From positions 1,949,607 to 2,013,606 of the forward strand of contig JALPQD010000206.1 in assembly GCA_023101885.1 (NCBI GenBank): DNA of 64,000 bases, given 5' to 3'. The DNA comes from Typhlomys cinereus (lineage: Eukaryota > Chordata > Mammalia > Rodentia > Platacanthomyidae). The notes beneath the pieces are model-generated. The model saw only the letters and a program-made list of their open reading frames with translations. It was not told where the DNA came from and did not search any database. The position numbers were made by a program, and so were the translations under genes. This document shows positions 36,381 to 49,095 of the stretch, in pieces (the stretch's first letter is position 1; each line of letters starts with the position of its first letter).

Positions 36381-38317
36381 AATAATGCAGAAAATTTTCC
36401 ATTCTGTTAGGAAGACTCTGTCATAAACATGGATTTGGAGCACTCAAATTCAAGTTCACCAAATGGACACATGGCAAGGAATGTCAGAAGTCAGGGGGGA
36501 TTGCACGTCTCGGGAAACTAAAACTTCAAGCTGAAGTTATTTATTCTACAGAACTGTTGAAATTGTCTAGAGTAACAGCTATAGTGAATATAGACATGAT
36601 TATGTTAATTCTGAAGTAGTGTGGATGCTGACTACTAGTAGTATCAGAACTAGGTTCAGGATTGTTTCAACACCTATATTTATAATAAAAAGATGACTCA
36701 GGTAGTGTTGATGAATTTCTGTTAAAAGCTACTCCTATTTGGTACATATAACAGACAAGAAAAATATTGGTTTGCAGTCTTTGTTCAATAAACCATGCGT
36801 TTAAATATTAACTGATATCAGCAAAATAATATAGGTGTGCAGATATGTGATTTTGATGATAAAATTAGTCTTAAAATATAAATAGAATGTGGAATATGTC
36901 CTCAAAAAGCGGAAAGGAAAGAAAATAGAAAAATCAGTAACATGGAACAAAAGTACAAATGTCTATTCCAAAAGAAGTAAGTTACAAGGAGCTTTTCTAA
37001 GATCACTGACAGTCCTTTTTCTTGTTATTTCATCATTTCTTTTTATTTGATCAGAATACAGAGAAGGAATCATGGTGTTCTGCTACAGGCATTTGTTGCT
37101 GGTGATATGACAGGAACATTGGTAACAAGGATAACTAGTGTTTTAAAGAGTACTGTGTAGTTTACAAAGCATTTCTTACATGTGTTGTTTCTTTAATTAA
37201 AAAATTCAATTTAACCTTTAAACAGTGGCCCTAAGAAAAGATTTTTTCCACTAATAACATGAACATTGTTCTTGTAGTCATATGAAAGAAGAATTAAAAA
37301 GAACCTAATGTACAAATGACTGAGTGAAGGAACCACTGGGATGAATTAATTAAAAAGAATTATATGGTCATATAACCAGTGAAATATAATATATAAAACA
37401 GAATTATTTTTTTGCTGTTCATTTGGGACATAAACAAAATACACAGTCCAAAACACTGGGGAAACCACTAACAGGAAAGACACTTCTGAATGATCAGTGA
37501 TGATGAATGAGTTTTTGAAATGATTCATGTCAGTGGATTCATGCACTGGCTAAGAATAACTTTTGTAAGAGCAAAAAAAATGTTATTCCTGATTAGGTAA
37601 AAATGTTAACTATAGACAATTAATACAACACAGAAATGGAAAGCAAATAACAAAGACAATGTACTTGTAACACAAAAGAAGACAGAGTTAAAATGGAAAG
37701 TTTAGTGTTTCTTTATATTGTTTTAATTTTATCTTCAAAATAGAGTGGCAGCCATAATATATAAGTAGCTCAGTATACATAACAATATATATCAATGTTT
37801 TAAGGGACAACATGAGTAGAAAGTTAGGAAGGACAGAAATGATTGGTAACCATTCAAATCTGTGAAGTCACAGCAGTAAAGATATCTTGCAAACATGCCA
37901 CTTACTGAGTTCCCTTGTGCCATGAGAGAAAATCCTCCTCTTTGCCATGCTATAATTTGCAAAATGAGTTTTAGCAATGAAGTATGAAATAAATGAAGAT
38001 GCTCATATGGAAATACTTTTACTTTTTTTAAACATGAATAAACAAATCAATGTAATAAAAATAATGTACAAGTTGAAGAATAAATATATCATTACTAAAA
38101 CTTTCTAGCATTTTTAAAATAAGAAATGAAAATTTTAAATGAAAACATAGTAAATGCATGTGTCTTCCATTGCATGTATTTGGAGTACAGTTTCCTGAAA
38201 TCCATTCACTATGTCATGTATTATGCATCTATAATGTCAAAACTGTCTACAGTATCTCTATACAATAAGTTAGTAACTTTATATTCTTCTTTAATTTTAT
38301 TTTATTCATATACTTTT
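36381..38317. other. AT-rich unassigned DNA
   Basis: About 1.9 kb with no recognisable exon, RNA gene or repeat. Confidence 0.5.
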
Positions 38318-41300
38318 TAATTTTTTTTATTTCCACTCATACCAACTTAACAGGTACACCTGTCCCCCCTCCCTCCAACCCCCTATCCACCTGTGTCGCC
38401 CCTAATTTCCCTCCCCATGCCACATGCCTCCCCTTCCCATCCCTGGAGCATCCTTTAATGTGCATGCCAAACTCTCCTCTGGGTCCTCCTCCCCGGTGCG
38501 GTGCAAGGACCCAGAAGCATTTCCCAGAACCCTTTCCGGTGTTCCCATTAAGCATAGAACACTACTGTGGCTGTCAACCCCTTGCCTCCCAGGATCCTAG
38601 TGCCTTTAGCAAATGCTAGACTTTGTGAGGTCAATACTGTGTTGGAGATTGCACAGGGCATGTAAAGTCCAAATATGATTGCTTCGACCCTAACTTGTGT
38701 GCAGTATCTTGCATATCATTGCTTCTCCCATCCTTGTGCTCTTACAATCTTACTGCCCCCTCTTCCACAAATTTCCCTGAGCTTCAGGATGGGGAGAAAT
38801 TGGGCTGGTCTAGTTCCAGCTGATTAATATAGAGTCTCTGATGTTCTGGATTATGGTTCGTTGATTTTTTTTCAGTTTTGCTGCTTCTGCAATGCCCTTG
38901 GCTCCATCCTGACATCCTGGACCCCTGGCCAGAGATAAAGACCTGTTAAATTAGAGTTTTGTTATAAGAGTATATTCAAAGGTAGATGTAATAAAAGCAG
39001 GAAACCATAGTGAGGAAGGGGTCAATCACCCATCTGTAAAATGGTTACTTTCTATCTGCCAGACTATGTGCCCTACCCTTCTGGTAAGATCATACCCCAT
39101 CAATTGTAAGTGATATGGAACTTAACCAGATGTCTCATTACTTACTTGCAGTCCTTGGATGGTGGCCTGTTTTCTCTGCTATAACATGGTCTCCTCTATC
39201 ATGACTAGTGTGGCCCTCCTTCCCCATCCCTCCTGTTCATAATCTTAGCAATTACTGCAGTTATTACAGAGATTTATCTTTGAGTGTCTCTAAGTGGGTT
39301 TGGTACTAGGAGCCACATATTAGGGAGTACATATGGCACTTAATTTTCTGTGTCTGGGATATTGCACTCAATATAATTGTTTCTAATGCCATCCATTTTA
39401 CAGCAAATTCCATTAATTCATCATTTTTGATGGCTGAGTAGTATTTCATTGTATAGATGTACCACACTTTCCTTATCCACTCGTCAACCGTTGGACATTT
39501 GGGTTGATTCCATGACTTTGGTATTGTAAACAGTGCTGCTATGAACATGGTCGTGCTTGTGCTATTGAGGTGAATTTTTGCTATATGGAGGGTTATCCCC
39601 AAAAGTGGAATTGCAGGGTCATATGGCATTTCAATCTTTATTTCTTTAAGAATTTCCAGATGGCTCGCCAGAGTGGCTGTATGAGCCTGCATTCCCAGCA
39701 GCAATGTAGGAGTGTTCCCCTCTCTCCACATCCTCTCCAGCATTTGGTGGTGTTTGTATTGTGGATTTTTGCTATCCTGACCGGGGTGAGATGATATCTC
39801 AGGGAAGTTTTGATTTGCATTTCCCTGATGGCTAAGGATGTGGAGCACTTTTTAAGATATTTGTTAGACATTTTAATTTCATCCCTGGTAAGGTTTCTTT
39901 TAAGCTCCAGAGCCCATTTTTTAATTGGGCCATTAGTTTCCTTGGTGTTTAGTTTTCTAAGTTCTTTGTGCACTCTGGACAGTAGAGCTCTGTCAGATAT
40001 GTGGTTAGTGAAGATTTTCTCCCATTCTGTGGGTTGCCTTTGAGCTCCTGTTACAACCTCTTTATCTGAACACAGCTCTTTAATTTCACCAGATCCCAAC
40101 TGTTGAGAGTTGGTAGCAGTGACTGTGCTATTGTATTTCCGTTTAGGAACTGTTGTCCTAGCCCAATCAGCTCAAGGGAGTTCCCTACCCTTTCAACTAT
40201 GGTTTTTATAGTCTTTGACCTTATATCAAGATCCTTGATTCATTTGGAATTAAGTCTTGTACATGGTGACAAGTATGGGTCCAGTTTTAATCTTCTGCAT
40301 GTGGAGATCCAGTTTTGCCAGCACCATTTGTTGAAGATACTCTTCTTTTTCCATTGGATTTTTTGGGCCCCTTTATCAAATATCAAATGGCTGTATTTTT
40401 GTAGGATTATATCTGGGTCTTCAATCCTTTCCATTGATCTGTGTGTCTATTTTGGAGTCAGTTCCAAGCTGTTTTTATAACTATGGATTTGTAGTACAGA
40501 CTAAGGTTTGTTATGGTGATACCTCCAGCAGTGTTTTTGTTACTCAGGATTGTCTTTGCTATCCTGGGTCTTTTATGACTCAATATAAACTTTGAGATTG
40601 TTTGGTCAACTTCTTTGAAGAATTGCTTTAGGATTTTAATTGGTAAAGTGTTGAATTTGTATATTGCCTTTGGTAGGATGGTCATTTTTACGATGTTGAT
40701 TCTGCCAATCCAGGAACATGGGAGGTCTTTCCACCTTCTGATGTCTTCTGCAATTTCTTTCTTTAGGGTTTTAAAGTTTTCATTGTAAAGGTCTTTAACC
40801 TCTTTGGTTAGGTTTATACCCAGGTATTTCATTTTTTTAGGGGCTGTAGTAAATGGGATTATTTCAGGGCTTTTTCATTCTGGGCATATAGGAAGGCCAC
40901 TAATTTTTGCACATTTATTTTGTATCCTGTCACACTGCTGAATTTCTATATTAGTTCCAGGAGCTTCCTGGTGGAGTTTTTGGGATCACTCAGGTATAGT
41001 ATCATGTCATCTACAAATAGAGATAACTTGACTTCTTCCTTGCCTATTTGAATCCCTTTTATGTCCCTTTCTTGTCTTATGGCTTCAGCTAAGACTTCAA
41101 GTACAATATTGAAAAGAAGTGGTGACAGTGGACAGCCTTGTCTAGTTACTGATCAAAGTGGGAATGCGACAAGTTTTCCCCACTGAGTATAATCCTTGTT
41201 GTTGGCTTATTGTATACAGCTTTTATTATATTGATAAAGATTCCTTCCATTCCAACCTTCTCTATGGTTTTGATCATAAAAGGCTGTTGGATCTTTTCAA

Positions 41301-41709
41301 AAGCTTTTTCTGCATCTATTGAGAGTATCATGTGGTCTTGAACTTTGGACTGGTTTATATGGTGAATTACATTTATTAATTTGCGTATGTTGAACCAACT
41401 TTGTGTGCCTGGGATAAAGCCTACTTGATCCCCGTGGATGATCTCTTTGATATGTTTCTGAATCCGATTTGCTAAGACTTTATTAAGAATCTTTGCATTT
41501 GCGGGGCTGGAGAGGTGGTTCAGGGGTTAAACCTTTGCCTTGCAGGCGGAAGGTCCTGAGTTCGGATCCTAGACCCCACATATAGACGCAGGGCGAAAGC
41601 GGGGGCAGGTTTCTGGTCCTGGTAGGGTGGAGCCTGTGAACCCCGGGGCAGAGTAAACAAGGAGGAGGTGGAGGCGGTCCATGGTGGTTCCCGAATTAGC
41701 CTGTGGTTC

Positions 41710-41750
<41 letters not shown>

Positions 41751-41801
41751 CTGAATAAATAATAAAAAAATTAAAAAAAAATCTTTGCATTTGTGTTCAC
41801 A
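38318..41801 (-). mobile_element. LINE-1, 3' half: reverse transcriptase to 3' end
   Basis: The longest L1 here, antisense, about 3.2 kb without the nested SINE. From high to low coordinates: part of the reverse transcriptase domain ([12 protein letters not shown] near 41300-41331; FVDD catalytic motif at 41006-41017), the ORF2 C-terminal region in broken frames (40458-40832, 39638-40099, 39306-39848, ending ...SLICGS), then 3' UTR and CT-rich tract to 38318. Frames are broken by small indels, so it is a dead copy. It is 5'-truncated near 41801, where (CA)-rich sequence begins. No TSD found. Confidence 0.93.
41502..41779 (+). mobile_element. Young tRNA-derived SINE nested in a LINE-1
   Basis: Complete copy from cggggctggagaggtggttc through the GC-rich body, (CA)n (41712-41749) and the attaaaaaaaa tail. 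TSD aatctttgcatttg, 14 of 14, at 41488-41501 and 41780-41793. It interrupts the reverse transcriptase region of the L1 at 38318-41801, so it is younger than that L1. Confidence 0.95.
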
Positions 41802-42288
41802 CACACACATACACAAAAAAAGAAATTAAGCCCAAAGACGTTGTGTTAAGCTTAAAACTTTTCGGATAATTTAGAAATTTTTTTTAATGAAAATCTTTGT
41901 ATGTATAGGGGTGAATATGTTTTACTATTTTTGTTGCAATAGTATAAAATATTTTAAATGAAATTCATTATTAAAATAGCTCTTGAAAAAATTTATGAAC
42001 CATTGAGTAAAAAAAAAATAAGTAAAACCTGAAAAAATGCCACAAGATTGATAATTATCCTTTCAAAGCCAGGAAGAACCTTATACCAAAGGGAGCAAAG
42101 GAAGTTTATTTTCATACTTTATATTAATATGGAAGAAGAGAAGGCAGACAAATGCTATGTAATGTTCTCTTTTCAGAAACTGATGAGGTAAAGATAGTGA
42201 CAGATCAGAGCATTTAATTTACACTTTTGCAATTACCTTGAATACTATAAGACAAGGACAGCATTTTTAATTGTTAGATAAACAAGTG

Positions 42289-42331
<43 letters not shown>

Positions 42332-42837
42332 TTAAACTATTTATTTTCTCCTAAATGGAATTATTGTAGGTTGGTACAGTTTAAAACAAAGATGTTTAAA
42401 TCCTTCTTGTGATTAAACTATGTCCAAATATTTTAGAAACCTGTATTTACTTACCTGTGCCAAGCTTGAATGGCAAAATGCTGCCTCAGTTTAAATGACA
42501 TATTTTAAAATACAATTCTACAAATATCATGAGCCTCTTATAAATTTTTTTTCATGGCTAGTGAACTAAATCCTCTGATTTGAATTCCTCTATTAACTAT
42601 AATCATAGTCCTCTGATTGTTCAGAAATGGATTACCAGTTTCTGTCTTTCACCAGTTTTCAAGTTTCCTTCATACTGCAGCTTTTCTTGCAGTCTAAGTT
42701 GGTCAGTAACAAAGTTACCACCTTCAAAATACACTTTGTCAAAGGTGTAGCTAAACTGCCTTGTGAATATTTCTGTTTATACCCATAGACTAGGACAGTT
42801 GTTAGTCTCAGTCAGGGAAACTTTTTTTTTTAATCTG
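41802..42837. other. AT-rich unassigned DNA with a (CA)n tract
   Basis: A (CA)n microsatellite lies at 42294-42327. The remainder has no recognisable feature. Confidence 0.5.
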
Positions 42838-43215
42838 TAGATGATGATCAAAACAGAGTATCAGGGATTCACAACTCAACAAAGTTCTGAGAATAAGGAA
42901 CTGCTGAGTACTTCACCCTAAATGGGACATCTGCATCACCTGCTCCAAGGCTCAGGGAACATGGTAGAAGTACGGGCAAAAAAGATGTGACAGAGAATGG
43001 GGTGTTAAATCATAAAATGCTTTTATCAGGATGTAACATGGATATTGCAATCATGATCACTCAGCAAATGTGACTAACTTCTCAGGTTAGAGAGAGAGAG
43101 AGAGAATAGGGACAGATGAAAAAAAGATAGTCAACAGTTATAGGAGATGAATAATAGTTTATGTGAGAAAATGTAAACACAATATTGTACACAACTAAGA
43201 AATTGACATAAATTA
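42838..43215 (+). mobile_element. Ancient LINE-1 (Lx-like) 3' UTR remnant
   Basis: Phrases such as ccctaaatgggacatctgca and ccaaggctcagggaacatgg are characteristic of rodent Lx-type 3' UTRs. A short (GA)n lies at 43090-43104. Ends are approximate. Confidence 0.65.
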
Positions 43216-44090
43216 TAATTCAGTACAAGACATGATGCTCTGAGATTTATACACCTTGAAGTTATTAACTCATATGTATAGTTCATGGGAAGCTTTAGCA
43301 CATAATTTTCATGGATCTTTATTTTTTAAAAGTGAGAAAAAATCAGCACCTGTAAGAAAAGGGAACTTACAAATAAACATTTGTTACACTCTATATGATG
43401 ATCAATCACCTAAGAATGCTACATCATCACAGTTGCCGAAACAACCAGTATTATATCTGCCTCATGATGAGGACAGTATGCTAAAGCTCAGGCACATGGA
43501 AGCAGGTCACATGAGGTTTTCTGTATCAAAGATAACCTCAGGAGAGGAAGTACTGGGATCTGACTTAAGACAAAGATATCTTTCACACTTTGTTATTTGA
43601 ATATCATAGTTAAGGAAGATAGTGTTTTATCAGATATATTTTCCTTTAAAAATTCAACCATGACCAGCAAATAATTAAAGAATTTTTCTTTCGAATTAAT
43701 GTCTTAAATTTTTAAAAAATTAATATTGATGCAATTGGGCAAAAACTTTGTGACTTGTAATGGACAGGACATACATTCTGTATTCATTTCTACGCATAAA
43801 GGACTTTAAATATTGGTACAGAAAGGTTTTAAAATGTTACTATAGAAAGCAAGCTACTACTATTTCAAAACTTTTGTCTATTTGTTTCTGATATATTTTC
43901 ATGGTCATAGCAATGCAATCTGTACTGTGTTCTTTTAGCTTGATTGACAAGTTGGTAATTATAGATATTTTGTCAGTTAGCTTATATTGCTAAAATAGCA
44001 TGGTTTTAGAATTAGAATGAGTTAGAAACATTAAGTTTATGTCCCATGGGAAATTGATAATGGAGTAAGGATTCAACATATGACTCCATC
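43216..44090. other. AT-rich unassigned DNA
   Basis: An open frame of 114 codons at 43256-43600 (+) has no recognisable domain, starts without a clear context and lies in AT-rich DNA next to an L1 remnant. It is probably fortuitous. Nothing else is seen. Confidence 0.4.
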
Positions 44091-44300
44091 ACTGTAATAT
44101 ACATATTATTTAAAAAGGAAACATGATTATCTCCTATAATCCTCTCTACTATGCAGAAAAGGCATTCGAAAATCTTCAATATCACATCATAATAATCTCA
44201 ATGAATTAAGAGATCAAAAGGATATTCCATCAGCATGATAAAGGTCATGTGCAATCAGCTTATAGCCAATATTACATAACAGGAAATACTTTATTTTTTA
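44091..44300 (+). mobile_element. Ancient LINE-1 ORF2 (reverse transcriptase) remnant
   Basis: aacatgattatctcctataa followed by tgcagaaaaggcattcgaa translates to a degraded palm-motif context (AEKAFE). Similarity continues weakly to about 44300. Confidence 0.6.
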
Positions 44301-44365
44301 AAAATGTATAAGTATCCATATATTTTTCCCAATCAGAATTACTATTTACTCACTTAAATATTTTT

Positions 44366-44722
44366 GGCACATTTTTTTTTCTAATCATACAAGCTCAATA
44401 GGTATCCTTATCCTCTCCCTCCCTCCCTCCTCCCCTCTCCAATCGTCTGCCCTTGCACTCTGGTTCCAGGTGATTAATGTAGGGTCTTTGGTGGTTGTAG
44501 GGTGGTGGTTGTTTTCAGTTTTGCTTTTCCTGCACTCCCCTTGTCTGTATCCTGATTGGTTTCGAAGGTCATCTCCTAACCAAAGACAAAAGACTCTTTA
44601 AATGAAGATCTTAATATAAGACTCAAGGGTGGATGGAAGAATAGGAGTAGTACACAGCAGTGGGGGGGGGCAATGTCCCATTTGTGGGATGGTTACCATT
44701 TATCTGCTGGATGTTACTTGTA
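44366..44722 (-). mobile_element. Older LINE-1 3' UTR fragment
   Basis: Antisense terminus (catacaagctcaataggtat), CT-rich tract, then 3' UTR to ggttaccatttatctgctgg. An internal deletion joins the CT tract to later 3' UTR. A possible TSD is aaatattttt at 44356-44365 and 44723-44732. Confidence 0.8.
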
Positions 44723-44732
44723 AAATATTTTT

Positions 44733-46137
44733 TAATTTTACAATTTCACAACTAAATTCAGCTTCAAAAATTCAGTAAATATTCTGTAGGACAGAGAATC
44801 AGCATGAATCACTGGTCATGTGTTTTTAACAATCACCAGTCAGAAAAATCAATTTGAAAGCAATTCCATTTAAATCTATATGGAACATAATAAAGTTTGG
44901 TTGTTACCAGTTTCATGACAAAACAGAAATGACAAGAGTAGTCTTTCCTGGTGAGAGGAATGTGTCCTGAGTGACCCTGCATTTAATCATCATATGCTTG
45001 AAGAGAGTTAAGAGCAGAAACATGTTCGGTTACTTTTATTACAGTTAATACATTGTCAATGGAAAGGGCATCCTGGCAATCTTTTCATGCACCATGGACC
45101 ATCTGCCAAATTCACCTTCTTCAAGCACCTCTGTACTTTCATCTTCTGATCTGTTACTTAAACTCATGAAGCAACTGAGACACTTGGGCAGTAGCACCTA
45201 GTGTCTGGCTGTTGGATGGCTTATTCCTCTATATCAGTCATTTTCAATAGCCTTCCTTAAGTAGTATGTTGAAAAATAAATTGAAAATGTTACTCTCATA
45301 CACCATACTCTTTTCATATTTATTTGCTTTTTTCTCATATATTTTAAATCCAACAAAGATAAAACTAAGGGGTCATGCTAAATATTTAATACATTGGTAG
45401 ATGTATAAATCCATAAATATATCAAAAATAGAAACATAGCATTAATGTTTCAATATTCAATAGACTGAACTGCTACAATCAATCTAGAAGACACATTAGT
45501 ACCACAGGAAAATTAAATAGTATGCTCAGGTTATTAATTATCAAGTTGGAGACTATAAACCATTGCAAAGAGTTTAGGAAAGGAGGGTAAAACACGTTTC
45601 TTTACTTAGTTTCTGGCAATGACAAATGTTTCATTTTATCTGAGAAAAAGATGAATAACATCTAACATGTCCTGTTAAACGTGTGTATGTTTTGGCACAT
45701 ACAAATACAAGTGCTTTTGTGTTTGTGAACCAAAAGGTCATCATCCTCCAAAGAATCTCTGAAGAGTTAATGTACTAAGGTTTATGCACTGATAAGAAAG
45801 TCCATCATTAATTCTTGTGAAAAGTAGATGCTGTGCTAAGGAATAATAATTTGAGTACCTGTGAAAGATCTAATAGTTGATAGCTAAATATGATCTCTAA
45901 GGAACTAATCAACTAATTGATTTGCCTGTAGGAACCTAAGTTAAATCTGATTCTGAAAGGAATTTAGCTACTTTCAATATCAATGTGTTTGATTTAGATT
46001 TGACAGAATACCAGCTACTCACCAAGATTTGCTTTAGATGTGTTTTCTGAGAGGTGCATGTTATGTCATGTTTCCCAACCATACCAGTGTTTGAATGTTT
46101 TCAGTCACTTTGCATAATGATGCTTAAGAATCTGGGG
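44733..46137. other. AT-rich unassigned DNA
   Basis: No recognisable gene or repeat. Confidence 0.45.
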
Positions 46138-46730
46138 TCTGGAAAGATGCCTCAGGGATTAAGATTCTGTCTCACAAGCATAAGGTCCTGAGTTCCTGTA
46201 ATAATCATCCTTATCTGTTGCTGTGAAAGAGCACCCAAAGTCAATCAACTTAACAGAGAAAGGGAGATTTATTCAGCTTAGGGTTGCAGAGGGGCGATAC
46301 AGTCTGTCATGGCGGAGGTGGTTTGGCTGGCTACAGAAGCTGGAGTCAGGCTAAATCATAGCAAACATCTTAGAGGCTGAGAGCTGCAAGACTGCTGCTC
46401 CAAAAGGTAGACTCCTCCTGGAGGTAGGGTGGGACTAATCTACTTCAAGTCACACTCCCTGTTCCCCCCTTCCTCCAGCAAGGCTCCCCCCTCTCAAAGG
46501 TGCAATGACCCTCCCAGAAACATGAGAAGGTGGGGGACACATTTCAAACCAGGACAGATTGGATCCCAGATCCCAAGTAAAAACACTAGGCAGAAATGGT
46601 GACTGCCTGCACCTCTGGCCCCCGTGGGCAGAGCCTGGGAAATTCCAGAGGGAAGCACGAAGAAAGTAGAAGCAGTCCAAGTGATTTCCGAAGTCCCCCT
46701 TGGTTCTCCATAGGGATGATCAGTGCCATT

Positions 46731-46776
<46 letters not shown>

Positions 46777-46795
46777 AAATAAAATATTAAAAAGA
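46138..46795 (+). mobile_element. Older tRNA-derived SINE split by an LTR
   Basis: The head (tctggaaagatgcctcaggg through taaggtcctgagttcc) is at 46138-46196. The body resumes at 46557 (gattggatcccagatccc) and ends with (CA)n at 46735-46772 and aaataaataaaatatt. Together these make one diverged SINE of the same group as the young copies, broken by the LTR at 46197-46556. Confidence 0.8.
46197..46556 (-). mobile_element. MaLR (MT-like) solo LTR inside a SINE
   Basis: On the minus strand it starts TGTCCTGGTTTGAAATGTGT and ends GATTATTACA, 360 bp, with TG...CA ends and an aataaatctccc signal segment. Its first third closely matches the LTR at 33345. The TSD is imperfect (gttcc versus gattg), but the host SINE sequence confirms the insertion point. 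Confidence 0.82.
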
Positions 46796-46929
46796 CTTTA
46801 TAAAAAGAATAATGATTCTGCTCTCTGAGAAATTATTGAAATAGTTTCTAATTAAGAGAAATTTTCCTAAACAATTTATAAACTGAAACTCAATATGTAA
46901 AAAAAAATAGTGACTAGAAAACTTCTATA

Positions 46930-47128
46930 AAAATTAAAATCAACAAAGAATGCTCCAGGAATGGGGGAGGGGGCACTGGATTAAGGGAGGGAGAGGGGAA
47001 AGGAAGGGGAAAATGGGGGAGGGAGCAAAGGGAATCCATGGAGGGGTGGAGGGAGGGAGGGGAATGGTTTACTTATCAACATTGTATGAGTAGAAGAAAT
47101 AAATTAAAATATATATATATATATATAA
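46930..47128 (+). mobile_element. LINE-1 3' end, strongly 5'-truncated
   Basis: Starts in the last part of the 3' UTR (gaatgctccaggaatggggg), continues with the G-rich tract and ends cattgtatgagtagaagaaa followed by an (AT)-rich tail. Only the final 200 bp of an L1 are present. No TSD could be read. Confidence 0.85.
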
Positions 47129-47221
47129 AGAACTAATACAGATCAGTAAAAATGGTATTATGAAAGTACCTTATTTGTCTACAATTACAAAAATGAATTA
47201 AAATTGACAAAAATTAAAAAA

Positions 47222-47820
47222 AATTAAAATCAACAAACCATAATTCGTAAAATCAGAGACTCTACATCAACCATCTGGAACCAGGCCAGCCTAATCTCTC
47301 CCCATTCTAAAGCTCAGGGAAATTTGCACAAGAGGGGGCGATAAGATTGTAAGAGCTTAAAGATGGGGAGGAGCAATGATATGCAAGATACTCCATACAA
47401 GTTAGGTCTGAAGTAATCATAATAGGACTTTGCATGATCTGCACAATGACCAGCATATCATTAAAGCCCCAAAATCTAGCATGGATCACAGGTACTACAA
47501 TCCTTAGAAGCAAGGGATTAACAGTTACAATAGTGTTCCTATACTAACGGGGAACACAAAAAAGAGCTTTAGGCAATGCCACTGAGTCCTTATACCTCAT
47601 CAGAGAGAAGGACCCAGAGGGAAGTTTGACATGCACACTAAAGGATGCTCCAGAAATTGGGGGAGGGGAGGGAACACTGGAAGAAAGGAAGGGAGGGTGG
47701 GAAAGGAAAAGGAAAAGGGGGGAGAGAGCAAGGGGATCCAGGGAGGGGTGGAGGGAGGGAGGGGAATGTGGTACTTAGCAACTTTGTATGAGTGGAAGAA
47801 ATAAATTTAAAAAAAGAGAA
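47222..47820 (+). mobile_element. LINE-1 3' UTR fragment
   Basis: Sense L1 3' UTR from aaaatcaacaaaccataatt to the G-rich tract (about 47659-47762) and terminus tgtatgagtggaagaaat with A-rich tail. It lies about 95 bp downstream of another L1 3' end in the same orientation. TSD not readable because both flanks are A-rich. Confidence 0.85.
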
Positions 47821-48138
47821 TGAAAAAAATAAAATAATTCTAGAAAGGAGAACAAAAATTCAGTGTCCTTTTAGTATTAAACATAACAAGTGTTAACCAC
47901 ATATTAATTCCATTGAAATATTTTATTTTATACACTGTCTAGCAGTTATTTGATAATAGAGGTCCCTGATCTATGAAATTATGTGGACTTATCAAATCTA
48001 AGCCTAATTCAGTAAAACCCCAAGAAAAAAGAAACTTACTATTTTGAAAAGTAGAACAAAATCTCCATGCTTCTCATCTTTAGTGATTTCATTAATTTCA
48101 TATCTTTAATTGATTGATGTCATTGATTTCATATCTTT

Positions 48139-48174
48139 TTTAATTTTTTAAAAATTATTATTATTATTATTATT

Positions 48175-48216
<42 letters not shown>

Positions 48217-48430
48217 ACCACGGACGAATTCGGGAACCACCATGGACACCTCCACTTCCTCCTTGTTTACTCTGCCCCGGGATTCACAGGCTCCCCCCTA
48301 TCAGGACCAGAAATGCAGGCCACCCCTGCTTCTTCCCGGTGTCTATATGTGGGGCCTAGGATCCGAACTCAGGACCTTCTGCCTGCAAGGCAGAGGCTTA
48401 AGCCCTGAGCCACCTCTCTCCAGCCTCTAC
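48139..48430 (-). mobile_element. Young tRNA-derived SINE
   Basis: Antisense full-length copy with an AT-rich tail, (TG)n at 48178-48213, GC-rich body and tRNA-like head ending at gagccacctctctccagcc. TSD tttcatatcttt at 48127-48138 and 48431-48442. The same word also occurs earlier at about 48092, so the target already had local duplications. Confidence 0.9.
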
Positions 48431-48699
48431 TTTCATATCTTTAATGCTTTCTGTTAGATTTACATGTCTGGTTTCAATTACAATGATTGCTATTAAATTT
48501 AACATAATTCTCCAAAACTGATGTTCATAATAAAATGGTATGTTAAAGTTAGAAGAATTGAATGATGGGTGATAAATTATTACTGTCATTAATAATTGAG
48601 TAAATTTTAATATTCTTCCATGGCACCTTTTCTTTGCCATGTCACAAGCACGCCTCTTAGAGAGTCACAATACTACCTTTTTCTCTTGACAAAAGAGAA

Positions 48700-49095
48700 G
48701 CTTGTGAGTTTTTGGATATGACTCACTAGCCCATACTTAGCAAGCAAAAGGACCAGAGATTGGAACCTCAGACTGAGATTTAGGGCAGGTTAGTTTGCTG
48801 GCCTTTAGCTACAGGTGGAATTGCACCTGAACCTGAGAATCTCCAGAGCGAGCTGGCTAGTCAAACTAGCCCTACTAGTAGAATGTAGATTAAGTTTGAG
48901 GCTGAAGCTTACAGAAATAAGGTGGAATATTGGAAAGTGATTCTCCTTGCCTTCATCTAGTCTCCACACATACTGGTACACACTCATATGCATATGTACA
49001 TGCACTAGCATGTGCCACCTATAATATGTACAAAACATACATCTATGCATGCATATGCATCATAGACACATGCACATGAACACAAAAAATAAACA
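48700..49095 (+). mobile_element. B3/RSINE-like old SINE
   Basis: A gagctggctagtcaaactag segment, then a degenerate aataaggtggaatattgg segment, a tctagtctccacacatactg segment and a CA/TG-rich tail with acacaaaaaataaacacat. This follows the order of rodent B3/RSINE elements. The head is poorly preserved. Confidence 0.55.

Noticed and set aside
39306..41331. Several minus-strand frames with reverse transcriptase similarity
   Set aside because: They are pieces of one dead LINE-1 with frameshifts and a SINE insertion, not separate genes.
43256..43600. 114-codon frame considered as a possible small gene
   Set aside because: No domain, no splice or promoter context and AT-rich surroundings. Conservation data would be needed to support it.
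46192..46561. Search for an exact TSD at the LTR within the SINE
   Set aside because: gttcc and gattg agree only partly. The insertion is supported by SINE continuity rather than by the TSD.
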